The notes under the pieces: model-generated | What the model was told of the DNA's origin: nothing | The model's database searches: none | What the model saw: the letters and a program-made list of their open reading frames with translations, nothing else | Shown: positions 16,109 to 22,002 of the stretch, piece after piece | Position numbering within the stretch: position 1 is the first letter of the stretch | Layout: each line of letters begins with the position of its first letter | Translations under genes and position numbers: made by a program | IMG/VR virus record: IMGVR_UViG_3300033823_000022 | Span: 1-48,355 of that record | Reading direction: 5' to 3' (one strand) | DNA from: a virus | Length of the DNA stretch: 48,355 bases

Positions 16109-16380
16109 ATGTCGTTGCAGTCCTGCACCAATGGCCGTATGACCGCTTCGAGTCGAAGAATGTCGTGTGCGTACAAGCTCGGCCCTGAGCCTCTGATATT
16201 CGCCTGCCTCACTAGCTCGTCCAATGAGGCCAGCACTTCACGGCAGCCGATTGGCGTTCCGCCGTACACGCCGCAGACGCACCGCCTTGGTTCCCCTACG
16301 ATGATATGTGCATTCATGGATTCCGAACCAGCCGCTGCACGCGACGGCGGGTTAGGGTTTCTGTTTGCGTCTTTTGTCAT
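16084..16380 (-). CDS. Cassette 7: hypothetical protein, 98 residues
   Basis: ATG 16380 in the attC 7 loop. Leader TKDANRNPNPPSRAAAGSES is attC-encoded and resembles the leader of cassette 9. A core with three cysteines (RCVCGVYGGTPIGC) may bind zinc; two helical segments follow. Ends IPNDQGQP, with the junction dipeptide PN. No family recognised. Confidence 0.68.
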   Translation of the reverse strand: MTKDANRNPNPPSRAAAGSESMNAHIIVGEPRRCVCGVYGGTPIGCREVLASLDELVRQANIRGSGPSLYAHDILRLEAVIRPLVQDCNDIPNDQGQP

Positions 16381-16428
16381 AGTTACGTCCTTGGTTCTTC
16401 ACGCCGCGCGTGAGCTTGGTCGTTCGGT
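16322..16428 (+). repeat. attC site 7
   Basis: R boxes TCCGAAC and GTTCGGT; arms GCTGCACGCGACGGCG and CGCCGCGCGTGAGC pair with two extra left-arm bases. Confidence 0.88.
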
Positions 16429-16649
16429 GGTATGAGACCGTCCATCCATTCCGAGAGCGGTGGCCAGATTGCTTTCGAGTGCCCGTCCATGCTGACGGCG
16501 ACGGTTGCGCCGCATTTTTGACACTGCTTGATGGTCCCAAAGTGCGGTCTCCAGTCGTGGGGGCATTGTTGCCAGTCCACCGAACCAGACGGTCGAGCAG
16601 ACGGCGACTCGCCGGTCAGTCGAGAGGTTTCTTGCGTGCTGGCAGTCAT
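16383..16649 (-). CDS. Cassette 8: small zinc-binding-type protein
   Basis: 88 residues from ATG 16649 (ATGA overlap) in the attC 8 loop. Leader TASTQETSRLTGESPSARPS is attC-encoded and nearly matches that of cassette 3. The core has CPHDWRPHF and CQKCGATVAV, a likely Cys/His metal site. Ends IPPNDQAHARREEPRT. Function unknown; the compact core resembles small phage zinc proteins. Confidence 0.7.
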   Translation of the reverse strand: MTASTQETSRLTGESPSARPSGSVDWQQCPHDWRPHFGTIKQCQKCGATVAVSMDGHSKAIWPPLSEWMDGLIPPNDQAHARREEPRT

Positions 16650-16685
16650 GGGGTTTTCGCGCCGCTGCTCACTTCGGTGTTCGGA
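16579..16685 (+). repeat. attC site 8
   Basis: R boxes ACCGAAC and GTTCGGA; arms GTCGAGCAGACGGCG and CGCCGCTGCTCAC, almost identical to attC 3, pair with two extra left-arm bases. Confidence 0.9.
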
Positions 16686-16927
16686 GGTTCATATTCACCA
16701 GACCCTTTACAGTCCGGGCATGTCGCGTAGCCGTCGCCGTGGATGCACTCCCCGAGGCCGTGGCAAATGTCGTCGATGCACACCATGATCTCTCCCTGGC
16801 CGTCGCATAGCTGGCACACGGGAGGACCGTCGTCGTATGTTTCCCAGTCCGCGCTAGACTCCGAACCAGGCGTGTCAGCCAACGGCGGGTTGGGGTTTTC
16901 GTTTGGTGTAGTCGTGCTCATAGTCAT
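16646..16927 (-). CDS. Cassette 9: DnaJ-type zinc-finger protein
   Basis: 93 residues from ATG 16927 in the attC 9 loop. After the leader (TMSTTTPNENPNPP) come CQLCDGQGEIMVC and CPDCKGSGEYE, the C-x2-C-x-G-x-G motif of DnaJ central domains, plus further Cys and His between. The DnaJ J-domain is absent. Such stand-alone zinc fingers are frequent in phages and may bind nucleic acid or protein. Ends PPNTEVSSGAKTP from the right arm of attC 8. Confidence 0.78.
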   Translation of the reverse strand: MTMSTTTPNENPNPPLADTPGSESSADWETYDDGPPVCQLCDGQGEIMVCIDDICHGLGECIHGDGYATCPDCKGSGEYEPPNTEVSSGAKTP

Positions 16928-16962
16928 TGGTTTTCGCGCCGTGGCTGCGCTTGTCGTTCGGC
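16860..16962 (+). repeat. attC site 9
   Basis: R boxes TCCGAAC and GTTCGGC; arms GTCAGCCAACGGCG and CGCCGTGGCTGC pair with extra left-arm bases. Confidence 0.86.
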
Positions 16963-17483
16963 TGCTTAGCGTCTTGCACTTCCCACAGCCATTTGGTTTG
17001 CGTCGGGTGCGTATCCACTCGCGGGCGGCTTGCTCGTGTCCACTTGCCGCCGCCGCGCTCGCCCACGAGCCGGAAGCCTGCACCCTTGAGGCTTCCGCCG
17101 CCTTCCTCGGGCAGTGTGTAGGTTATCAGTCGCGTGTATCCCATCGCCCGCGCAGCTCGCCACGCGGCCCGGTAGAGCATCGAACATCCGTTGGGCACGC
17201 CGTCCGTGCAGCAGCGGTTTACTTCCAGCGTCCAGCCGTTGTCCGCCATCCGGCTCACGGGCCTGCCCACGATAGCCACACCGCGCACCTTTCCGGCTTC
17301 GTCGGCCAGGGCGATGCTGTATTTGTGGCCAGTTACCGGGTCGTGGTGGCGGTGGTTCTCGCTCACGTAGGCATTTGCTTCTTCGAGGCTCGTCGGCACA
17401 ATCCGCATCCGAACCAAGTCACTAGAGCGAATGCAGGCGGACGCTGCCTGTTCGCAAATGGGTATGTCAGTGGCCGCCTGCAT
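16875..17483 (-). CDS. Cassette 10: XF1762-family (GNAT-like) phage protein
   Basis: 202 residues from ATG 17483 in the attC 10 loop. The leader is attC-encoded; the core matches the XF1762 family: L-x-E-A-N-A-Y-V, NHRHHDPVTGHKYSIAL, GVAIVGRPVSRM, LEVNRCCTDG, CSMLYRAAWRAARAMGY and LITYTLPEEGG. These proteins have a GNAT-like fold; their substrate is unknown. After the junction dipeptide PN the frame continues about 20 residues past the usual attC-encoded tail, to 16875, overlapping the next gene's start in another frame. Confidence 0.88.
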   Translation of the reverse strand: MQAATDIPICEQAASACIRSSDLVRMRIVPTSLEEANAYVSENHRHHDPVTGHKYSIALADEAGKVRGVAIVGRPVSRMADNGWTLEVNRCCTDGVPNGCSMLYRAAWRAARAMGYTRLITYTLPEEGGGSLKGAGFRLVGERGGGKWTRASRPRVDTHPTQTKWLWEVQDAKQPNDKRSHGAKTNDYEHDYTKRKPQPAVG

Positions 17484-17503
17484 CGCTCAGTTTGGTGTTC
17501 GGT
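17408..17503 (+). repeat. attC site 10
   Basis: R boxes TCCGAAC and GTTCGGT; arms ACTAGAGCGAATGCAGGCGG and CCGCCTGCATCGCTCAGT pair over about 18 bp with two extra left-arm bases. Confidence 0.93.
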
Positions 17504-17769
17504 GAAGCCACGATGCGCAGCAGAATCGGCTGACCGCTTCGCGGGCATCGCGTCCAGTGCGTCAGCGCGCCGCACGGGTACGTGAGCCTGTGGAAGCTGA
17601 TCCTGCCGTGGTTGTGTCCGCACCTAGCACACCGAACAAGTCGCTTGAGGACAACAGCCGCCGCGCCTTTGGTTTTCGATCTTTGGGGTTTCATATTATC
17701 GCTTCTGGCTTCCAGAACCCGGCGAATCAATCTGTTGTTGTCCATAAATATTGCTTGCAGTGACCGCAT
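17467..17769 (-). CDS. Cassette 11: zinc-ribbon protein
   Basis: 100 residues from ATG 17769 (other in-frame Met codons follow at about residues 9 and 26). Basic N-terminal part, then RCARCGHNHGRISF and CGALTHWTRCPRSGQP, two Cys pairs forming a probable zinc ribbon. Ends ASPNTKLSDAGGH, where the part from PN onward is encoded by the right arm of attC 10; it overlaps the next start by 17 bp. Function unknown; nucleic-acid binding is plausible. Confidence 0.72.
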   Translation of the reverse strand: MRSLQAIFMDNNRLIRRVLEARSDNMKPQRSKTKGAAAVVLKRLVRCARCGHNHGRISFHRLTYPCGALTHWTRCPRSGQPILLRIVASPNTKLSDAGGH

Positions 17770-17830
17770 TGGGTCGGCTCAGTGCTCATACATTTTGGTT
17801 TTCGCGCCGTGGCTCAGCTCTGCGTTAGGC
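17631..17830 (+). repeat. attC site 11 (degenerate, long)
   Basis: The right arm CGCCGTGGCTCAGC with GTTAGGC is typical. The only left-arm candidate, ACCGAAC then GCTTGAG at 17631, pairs poorly beyond the L-box and makes the site 200 bp, longer than its neighbours. The left half may be mutated or interrupted. Confidence 0.55.
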
Positions 17831-18093
17831 GACCATATCACTGTTTCTTTTCTCCGTATGACTCGATACTTTACACGATCATTTGTTTCAGACTCGCCCC
17901 ATAGCACCATGTCACGTTCGGTTTTTATTCGGGCATCTATATCGGATGCGTTGCAGTCATGCCATTCGCGGTATGTTCCAACCATGCACAGAGGCATACG
18001 CCGTTGCAAAATAGCCGTGTCGCCTAACAAATCAGTGGAGCACAACGGCGGGATTGCCGTGCGCTCCATCGTTGCTGTAATTTGGTCGCTCAT
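17779..18093 (-). CDS. Cassette 12: hypothetical protein, 104 residues
   Basis: ATG 18093 follows the upstream stop by one base; a GTG at 18105 is an alternative. The first 25 residues are attC-encoded. The core (CMVGTYREWHDCNASDIDAR) has two cysteines and a C-terminal basic beta-stretch VKYRVIRRKETVIW. Ends SPNAELSHGAKTKMYEH, where the part from PN onward is from the right arm of attC 11. Function unknown. Confidence 0.68.
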   Translation of the reverse strand: MSDQITATMERTAIPPLCSTDLLGDTAILQRRMPLCMVGTYREWHDCNASDIDARIKTERDMVLWGESETNDRVKYRVIRRKETVIWSPNAELSHGAKTKMYEH

Positions 18094-18143
18094 TTTACGT
18101 TCCACGCTTGTCTCCCCCGCCGTGGCTCACTTCTGCGTTGGGC
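18022..18143 (+). repeat. attC site 12
   Basis: R boxes GCCTAAC and GTTGGGC (both perfect to consensus); arms AGTGGAGCACAACGGCGG and CCGCCGTGGCTCACT pair with extra left-arm bases. Confidence 0.9.
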
Positions 18144-18436
18144 TGAGATGCGATTTCGGAGATCAACCTATTCTTCTCGTCGCACCATTGGCATTGCTGT
18201 TGTTCCCATTCGTCATCCGAGTAGAGCGAGCCTTCCATTGACGGTTCGCCCGCGTCCAATGCCATTTCTCGCGTCACCACTTGGCGAGATCGTATTTGCG
18301 CGGCAATTGCTCCGCTTCCGTCACAGCATGGACATTTGGCCACTTTCAGCAGTTCGACGGCCCGGCCCAACCAGCCGGTGCAGCGAATGAGCGCCGTACC
18401 GTCAGGGGCAACAGGATGCTTGGGAGTGGTGCTCAT
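18095..18436 (-). CDS. Cassette 13: DnaJ-type zinc-finger protein
   Basis: 113 residues from ATG 18436 (ATGA overlap) in the attC 13 loop. CPCCDGSGAIAAQ and CQWCDEKNRL supply the two Cys pairs, with an acidic linker between. Similar in style to cassette 9 but not the same protein. Ends QPNAEVSHGGGDKRGT, the part after PN from the right arm of attC 12. Possibly an RNA- or protein-binding zinc finger. Confidence 0.75.
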   Translation of the reverse strand: MSTTPKHPVAPDGTALIRCTGWLGRAVELLKVAKCPCCDGSGAIAAQIRSRQVVTREMALDAGEPSMEGSLYSDDEWEQQQCQWCDEKNRLISEIASQPNAEVSHGGGDKRGT

Positions 18437-18457
18437 CGCTGACCTTTCTCGTTCTGC
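18365..18457 (+). repeat. attC site 13
   Basis: R boxes GCCCAAC and GTTCTGC; arms GGTGCAGCGAATGAGCG and GTGCTCATCGCTGACC pair with two extra left-arm bases. Shortest site, 93 bp. Confidence 0.87.
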
Positions 18458-19155
18458 GTCTTCACGTCTCGCCAGCAGTTCGCCGCAAAGAATGCGTTTG
18501 CAAACCCCTTTGGCGTAGCAGATCGCAGGGTTTTGGTTTTCTCAGATTTCCCGCCGAGCTTCTGTAGCCAGCTACCTTGGCTGCAAGCCCGGACGGGCTT
18601 CACGCTTCGGTCTCCTACCCACAGCGGCAGCGGGCGCGTGAATTGTCCGTAGAGTGCGGTTTTCTTGGTATAGGGATCGCCGAAGTCACACGGCTGAAAA
18701 TACCAGGGCTTGCCGAGTTCGGGCAGGAGTTTGTGCAGCCGACCCACCGGGTTTTCGAGCGCCCACCAGTCGGGCTTGCAGAAGTCCACGCAGCGGAGCA
18801 CCTGCAATACGAGTTCCAGGCTTTTGTCAGTTCGCCCGTCCGCGTCTTTGGCCTTCCAGTATTGCGCCCCACTCGCCGCAAAGTCTGTGCATGGTGGCGC
18901 GGCGAGGATTGCATCCACGGTCCCGAAGTTGTCCCTCACGTTTTCCATCAGCCATGTTGCGCTGAGGTCCATTACGTCTATTCCGTGCTTGAGGTCTATC
19001 CGCACCACGTTCGCGCCGGCTTCCTCGTAAGGCAGCGACCAGTTCCCGGAGTAGTCGAACAGGCTCAGCACCGTTTTACCAGACGCAGAACCAGGCGCTC
19101 CAGCAGACGGCGGGCTCGCCGGTCTGTCGATGGTTTGGGATGTGCTGGTAGTCAT
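18433..19155 (-). CDS. Cassette 14: C5-cytosine DNA methyltransferase-like protein
   Basis: 240 residues from ATG 19155 (ATGA overlap) in the attC 14 loop. After the leader (RPASPPSAGAPGSASG) come TVLSLFDYSGNWS (motif I position, but not the usual F-x-G-x-G), AAPPCTDFA with the catalytic Cys (motif IV) and WALENPVGRL (motif VI ENP). Shorter than bacterial Dcm enzymes, as usual for phage forms. Likely modifies phage DNA; loss of the standard motif I glycines leaves some doubt about activity. Just before the end lies RSATPKGFANAF. The end TQNEKGQR has QN at the junction. Confidence 0.82.
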   Translation of the reverse strand: MTTSTSQTIDRPASPPSAGAPGSASGKTVLSLFDYSGNWSLPYEEAGANVVRIDLKHGIDVMDLSATWLMENVRDNFGTVDAILAAPPCTDFAASGAQYWKAKDADGRTDKSLELVLQVLRCVDFCKPDWWALENPVGRLHKLLPELGKPWYFQPCDFGDPYTKKTALYGQFTRPLPLWVGDRSVKPVRACSQGSWLQKLGGKSEKTKTLRSATPKGFANAFFAANCWRDVKTQNEKGQR

Positions 19156-19191
19156 AGATTCTTCGCGCCGCTGCTCACTTCGCTGTTAGGG
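19085..19191 (+). repeat. attC site 14 (last in the array)
   Basis: R boxes GCAGAAC and GTTAGGG; arms CTCCAGCAGACGGCG and CGCCGCTGCTCAC pair with two extra left-arm bases. The right box is followed by backbone sequence, marking the array's far boundary. Confidence 0.88.
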
Positions 19192-19421
19192 CCGGTCCGG
19201 CGCTGGCGGTCTGCGCTTTCAACGCCGCCGGGCCGACCCGCAAGTTGATCTATGAGTGCATTTCGGACCTTGCGGCACTCTTCCAGTCGCGCTGTTAGGG
19301 ATTCCACGGCGTCGGCCAGGCCGCTCACGTCGCGCATCCGTATCGGCGGGTATCCCTGCGGCGGATGGTCGATCTCAAAGGTCCGAACCATCCGAACGAG
19401 TCGCAAATGCTGGATGGTCAT
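19152..19421 (-). CDS. Resident gene at the array boundary, hypothetical
   Basis: 89 residues from ATG 19421. Its start is not in an attC, unlike the cassette genes, so I take it as part of the phage backbone. Contains a helical stretch (ADAVESLTARLEECRKVRNA) like small phage coiled-coil proteins. It reads into attC 14 and ends GPNSEVSSGAKNL, the part after PN supplied by the last cassette. Without the array it would read GPNH and stop at the left-flank TGA. Confidence 0.72.
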   Translation of the reverse strand: MTIQHLRLVRMVRTFEIDHPPQGYPPIRMRDVSGLADAVESLTARLEECRKVRNALIDQLAGRPGGVESADRQRRTGPNSEVSSGAKNL

Positions 19422-19424
19422 AGG

Positions 19425-20129
19425 CTATGGGGTAATTCCGACTTCGACGTAGGGGTTGTCCTCGCTCTCGGGGCTGGGTACGAACGCCCTGCGCTTCGGC
19501 GGCGGGCCGCCGTTGCGCTCGCAGAGCTTCTGCCAGCCGGCATCTAGGTCTTCCAGGAACCCCTGCACAGCTTCGTCCAAGGCGCTCTGGAACTTGTCAT
19601 CTCGCGGCACGTTCAGAATCAGTAGTGGCAGGCCGCGTCGAAAGCTGCAAAAATACCAGTGCGAGAATCCGGTAACGTACATGCTTGTTTGGACCTGCGC
19701 GACGTAATCAGGCGGGACAACCCCATCCAGCAAGTATCGGATATGCTTCTCAAGGTGCGGCGATTTCAATTCCAGGCCGCAAGTGTCTCCCATCAGAAGG
19801 CCGTCAGGCGAGCATCCGACGTTCTCATTACTGCCGGTGATGAAGGCTGCGTTGCGCACAGGCAGGCCGGTTTCAAGCGTGAAGGCGGGCTTGGCGTAAT
19901 CCTCCAGCAAGTGGCCCTGGTCTAAATCCCACACGCCTTGCGCGGCGGGCAGTGGGGCCTGCAACCATCTCTCGGCCAGCTTCTCCATCAGATACGACTT
20001 CGGGCCGTCTCCGGTCTTGATCTTGCCCAGTGGAGTAATCAGCCGGTCAGCCTCCGAGGCAGTCACCTTGCCAGCCCGGAGCATATACCACTCAAGGCTG
20101 TTCTGCTCGATTTGGTCGTGGATCTTCAC
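19425..20129 (-). CDS. YqaJ-like phage recombination exonuclease
   Basis: 234 residues from GTG 20129 (GTGA overlap with the upstream stop). PD-(D/E)XK family: an N-terminal E-W-x-x-x-R-x-G-K-V-T-A-S motif, GHLLEDYA (Glu about 76), SPDGLL (Asp about 109), LELKSPH (Glu about 120, Lys about 122) and QVQTSMYVTG (Gln motif). Family members are 5'-3' exonucleases that load a single-strand annealing protein. The ERF gene just upstream supplies that partner, forming a Red-like system. Confidence 0.9.
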   Translation of the reverse strand: MKIHDQIEQNSLEWYMLRAGKVTASEADRLITPLGKIKTGDGPKSYLMEKLAERWLQAPLPAAQGVWDLDQGHLLEDYAKPAFTLETGLPVRNAAFITGSNENVGCSPDGLLMGDTCGLELKSPHLEKHIRYLLDGVVPPDYVAQVQTSMYVTGFSHWYFCSFRRGLPLLILNVPRDDKFQSALDEAVQGFLEDLDAGWQKLCERNGGPPPKRRAFVPSPESEDNPYVEVGITP

Positions 20130-20857
20130 TTGCTGGACTTCTCCTTGCGCCGAAGCATGGTGTCCAGTTCGGCGTAGCGGTCGGCCTGGATGCCTGAAAA
20201 CGTCTTGGCCTTGGCAAACTCAAGGAACGCCGGCACGTTCGCGTTGACCTCGCCGCATCGGCGCTCAAGCTCGAATGCCTGCTCTTTGGTTATCAGCTTG
20301 TCGGGGTCGCCTTCCATCCCGGCATCCTGCTCGCTGGTGAGGCAGTCCTGGCGAACCACGATATTGAGGCAGTTCAGCAGCGCGTTGCGCTTGGCGGTCG
20401 TGCTGGCCTTGCAATCGGCCTGGGCGTCACTATCAGACCTGCCGCCGGTCGTGCGCACGGCGAATGAATTGCTTTGGCTGTGCCCTCCGGCGTGTCGCAA
20501 CGTGCAGGTCTCGACAGTTCGGTTCTCTTTGAAGTCCTGTGAGAATGACACCGAGAATCCATTGGCCGCGAGATGCTTTGAAATCTTGTCCATCACGTCC
20601 TCAAATCGGGCGTACTTGCCCCGGTTCGGGATAACGGTCATGGCTACAATGACAGGCAGTTCCGATTGCAGCTTGACGAAGGCGGTATTGAACTCGCGCT
20701 CAGCCGACATGGCTAAAAGCTCTTTCATTACAGCCACCTTTTCCGGGTTTATGTCCTGCTCGATCACAGCCCGGAATACCTGCTCGACGGTGAGGATTTG
20801 CGCAGGCGCCACCGCGCCGCCCTCGCTCTTGATAACTGAAAGGTTGGGGTCGGTCAT
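20126..20857 (-). CDS. ERF-family single-strand annealing protein
   Basis: 243 residues. ERF core from about residue 55: REFNTAFVKLQSELPVI, NRGKYARFEDVMDKISKHL, a G-F-S-V-S-F stretch, then SDSDAQADCKASTTAKRNAL with the conserved aromatic/Gly replaced by a shorter loop. C-terminal acidic and basic helical tail. Family members anneal complementary strands during recombination or genome circularisation. Coupled to the gene upstream and to the exonuclease downstream by ATGA and GTGA overlaps. Confidence 0.88.
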   Translation of the reverse strand: MTDPNLSVIKSEGGAVAPAQILTVEQVFRAVIEQDINPEKVAVMKELLAMSAEREFNTAFVKLQSELPVIVAMTVIPNRGKYARFEDVMDKISKHLAANGFSVSFSQDFKENRTVETCTLRHAGGHSQSNSFAVRTTGGRSDSDAQADCKASTTAKRNALLNCLNIVVRQDCLTSEQDAGMEGDPDKLITKEQAFELERRCGEVNANVPAFLEFAKAKTFSGIQADRYAELDTMLRRKEKSSK

Positions 20858-21099
20858 GTCGCGGCTTTCTCGGCGGGCTGGGGCGCGGGCGCCAATTGGG
20901 TTGTGATGGGCAGAATCTCAGGCATGGGCTTAAGCTGGTCGGGCTCCAGGTCGGTGGAGCATTCGACTTTGTAGGCGTGTATCGGGTAGCCTTCTGAGTC
21001 CATGCTGCGCACAGTGACGGCCAGCCCGCGCCGGGCCAACCATTCAGAAACGGCTTGCCGCATTTCCTCAGGAGTCAATTGGATGTCGTTTATTTTCAT
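20854..21099 (-). CDS. Hypothetical small protein in recombination operon
   Basis: 81 residues. Helical start ([19 protein letters not shown]), a beta stretch with [18 protein letters not shown], then an A/P-rich tail. It follows a structured intergenic element (21126-21187). Function unknown. Confidence 0.68.
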   Translation of the reverse strand: MKINDIQLTPEEMRQAVSEWLARRGLAVTVRSMDSEGYPIHAYKVECSTDLEPDQLKPMPEILPITTQLAPAPQPAEKAAT

Positions 21100-21125
21100 T
21101 TGGTGTTTTGGTTTTGGTTAAAAGG

Positions 21126-21187
21126 GGCCGGCGGCTGTCGGTAGGGTTGGAAGTCCCCGCGAGTATTGGCGTCTCGCGCCGCCGGCC
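21126..21187 (-). ncRNA. Candidate three-way-junction RNA element
   Basis: A perfect 10-bp closing stem (21126-21135 with 21178-21187) encloses two adjacent hairpins: GCGAG/CTCGC (21159-21163 with 21173-21177) and GGG/CCC around 21144-21158. It lies in the 105-bp gap between leftward genes and is followed, on the - strand, by CCTTTT. It could be a cis-regulatory leader for the gene at 21099, an RNA processing site, or a weak terminator. No known riboswitch core was recognised. Confidence 0.5.
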
Positions 21188-21204
21188 AGATTGTTGTTCC
21201 AGAT

Positions 21205-21759
21205 TCACGGCTTTTTGAACGGGTTGACGATCTCGCGCAAGCGATTCGTCTGCCACTCAGTTTCAGCGGCCCAGGCAGCGTCCCAGGCAGCGGCCCAGGC
21301 AGCGCCCCTGGCAGCGTCCCTGGCAGCGGCCCAGGCAGCGGCCCAGGCAGCGTCCCAGGCAGCGTCCCAGGCAGCGTCCCAGGCAGCGTCCCAGGCAGCG
21401 TCCCTGGCAGCGGCCCAGGCAGCGTCCCTGGCAGCGCCCCTGGCAGCGCCCCTGGCAGCTAAAGCGTCGGGGGATTGATCTGTAATTGTTCTGCGGCTTG
21501 CTTCAATCGCCAATCGAGGCCGGTTGTCGTTAGGATGTTTTTCTTCAAAAAAATGTAGCGTGTGTCCTGCACAGTCGCAGGCAAAGGTTCGAGCTTGTGC
21601 GTCGGTCCAAAGGTGGAACTTTGATAATCCCCAGCATAACCAGTCCGCTCGTTTGCACGTTTTCCAGGCTCTCAAAACGGTCTTGGACTTCTTTAGGAAT
21701 GCCGCTCCGCCATAGCATGGATTGGAGTCGAGTATCTGTTTTAGTGTGGGAGGTTTCAT
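21205..21759 (-). CDS. Protein with long Ala/Trp/Arg/Asp repeat domain
   Basis: 184 residues from ATG 21759; a longer frame to 21828 overlaps the next gene. The N-terminal half ([17 protein letters not shown], then [14 protein letters not shown]) is followed by a repeat region of the form [11 protein letters not shown] for about 75 residues and a short charged end. Similar heptad-like AAW repeats occur in phage and bacterial proteins often annotated as putative immunity proteins; their job is unproven. Confidence 0.72.
   Translation of the reverse strand: MKPPTLKQILDSNPCYGGAAFLKKSKTVLRAWKTCKRADWLCWGLSKFHLWTDAQARTFACDCAGHTLHFFEEKHPNDNRPRLAIEASRRTITDQSPDALAARGAARGAARDAAWAAARDAAWDAAWDAAWDAAWDAAWAAAWAAARDAARGAAWAAAWDAAWAAETEWQTNRLREIVNPFKKP
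21265..21462 (-). repeat. 12-bp tandem repeats in the AAW-repeat gene
   Basis: About sixteen copies of a 12-bp unit, GCAGCGTCCCAG or close variants (GCAGCGGCCCAG, GCAGCGCCCCTG) on the + strand. Unit length keeps the frame, so copy number can vary. Confidence 0.92.
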
Positions 21760-21778
21760 AGGCTCAAAGCGAGGCTGG

Positions 21779-21970
21779 TCATTTGACCTTGGCAATGTCG
21801 CGCTCGACTCGCCGCCATTCGCGTTCATCCGCCCGGGCCTTCGCTAATCTGGTCGCCCATGCTTTGCGTCCGTTGGACTGGCGTTCCTCTTTCGTCATCT
21901 GCGCCGCGCGTATGCGCCCGCCTTTAGCAAGCTTCTGGCGCAGGCTCTCGGGAATTGAACTCGGTTTCAT
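21779..21970 (-). CDS. Small highly basic protein
   Basis: 63 residues, about a third K or R, helical (RQKLAKGGRIRAAQMTKEER). Likely binds nucleic acid, which is inference from charge alone. No family recognised. Confidence 0.62.
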   Translation of the reverse strand: MKPSSIPESLRQKLAKGGRIRAAQMTKEERQSNGRKAWATRLAKARADEREWRRVERDIAKVK

Positions 21971-22002
21971 TCGGGCACAGTATCACGATTGCACGTAAGC
22001 TG

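Larger units (their letters stand above)
13622..19191 (+). mobile_element. Integron-type gene cassette array of 14 cassettes inside the phage operon
   Basis: Fourteen attC-like sites (listed separately) lie between a bare GTTAGGC at 13622-13628 and GTTAGGG at 19185-19191. All share one orientation: in the + strand the left arm carries the extra L-box base and, in most, a second extra A, as in classical attC sites whose bottom strand recombines. Cassette lengths, boundary to boundary, are about 853, 353, 530, 245, 248, 251, 320, 257, 277, 541, 327, 313, 314 and 734 bp. No integron integrase gene is present in the window, so by definition this is a CALIN-like array. All cassette genes lie on the - strand, opposite to the attC direction, and are read as part of the leftward operon. 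Confidence 0.92.

Noticed and set aside
13622-19191. Reading the attC-like hairpins as rho-independent terminators
   Set aside because: No T-runs follow them on either strand, genes read straight through them, and the extra-base pattern of the left arms fits recombination sites.
13622-19191. CRISPR array
   Set aside because: Repeats are diverged inverted repeats, not identical short direct repeats, and the intervals hold genes of different sizes.
15098-19248. Long rightward ORFs within the array (for example 15556-16188, 16743-17585, 17582-18241), which would agree with normal attC polarity
   Set aside because: The leftward ORFs in the same DNA match known families (methyltransferases, Lar, XF1762, zinc ribbons) and chain by ATGA overlaps; the rightward ones are low-complexity shadows in GC-rich sequence that run across several cassettes.
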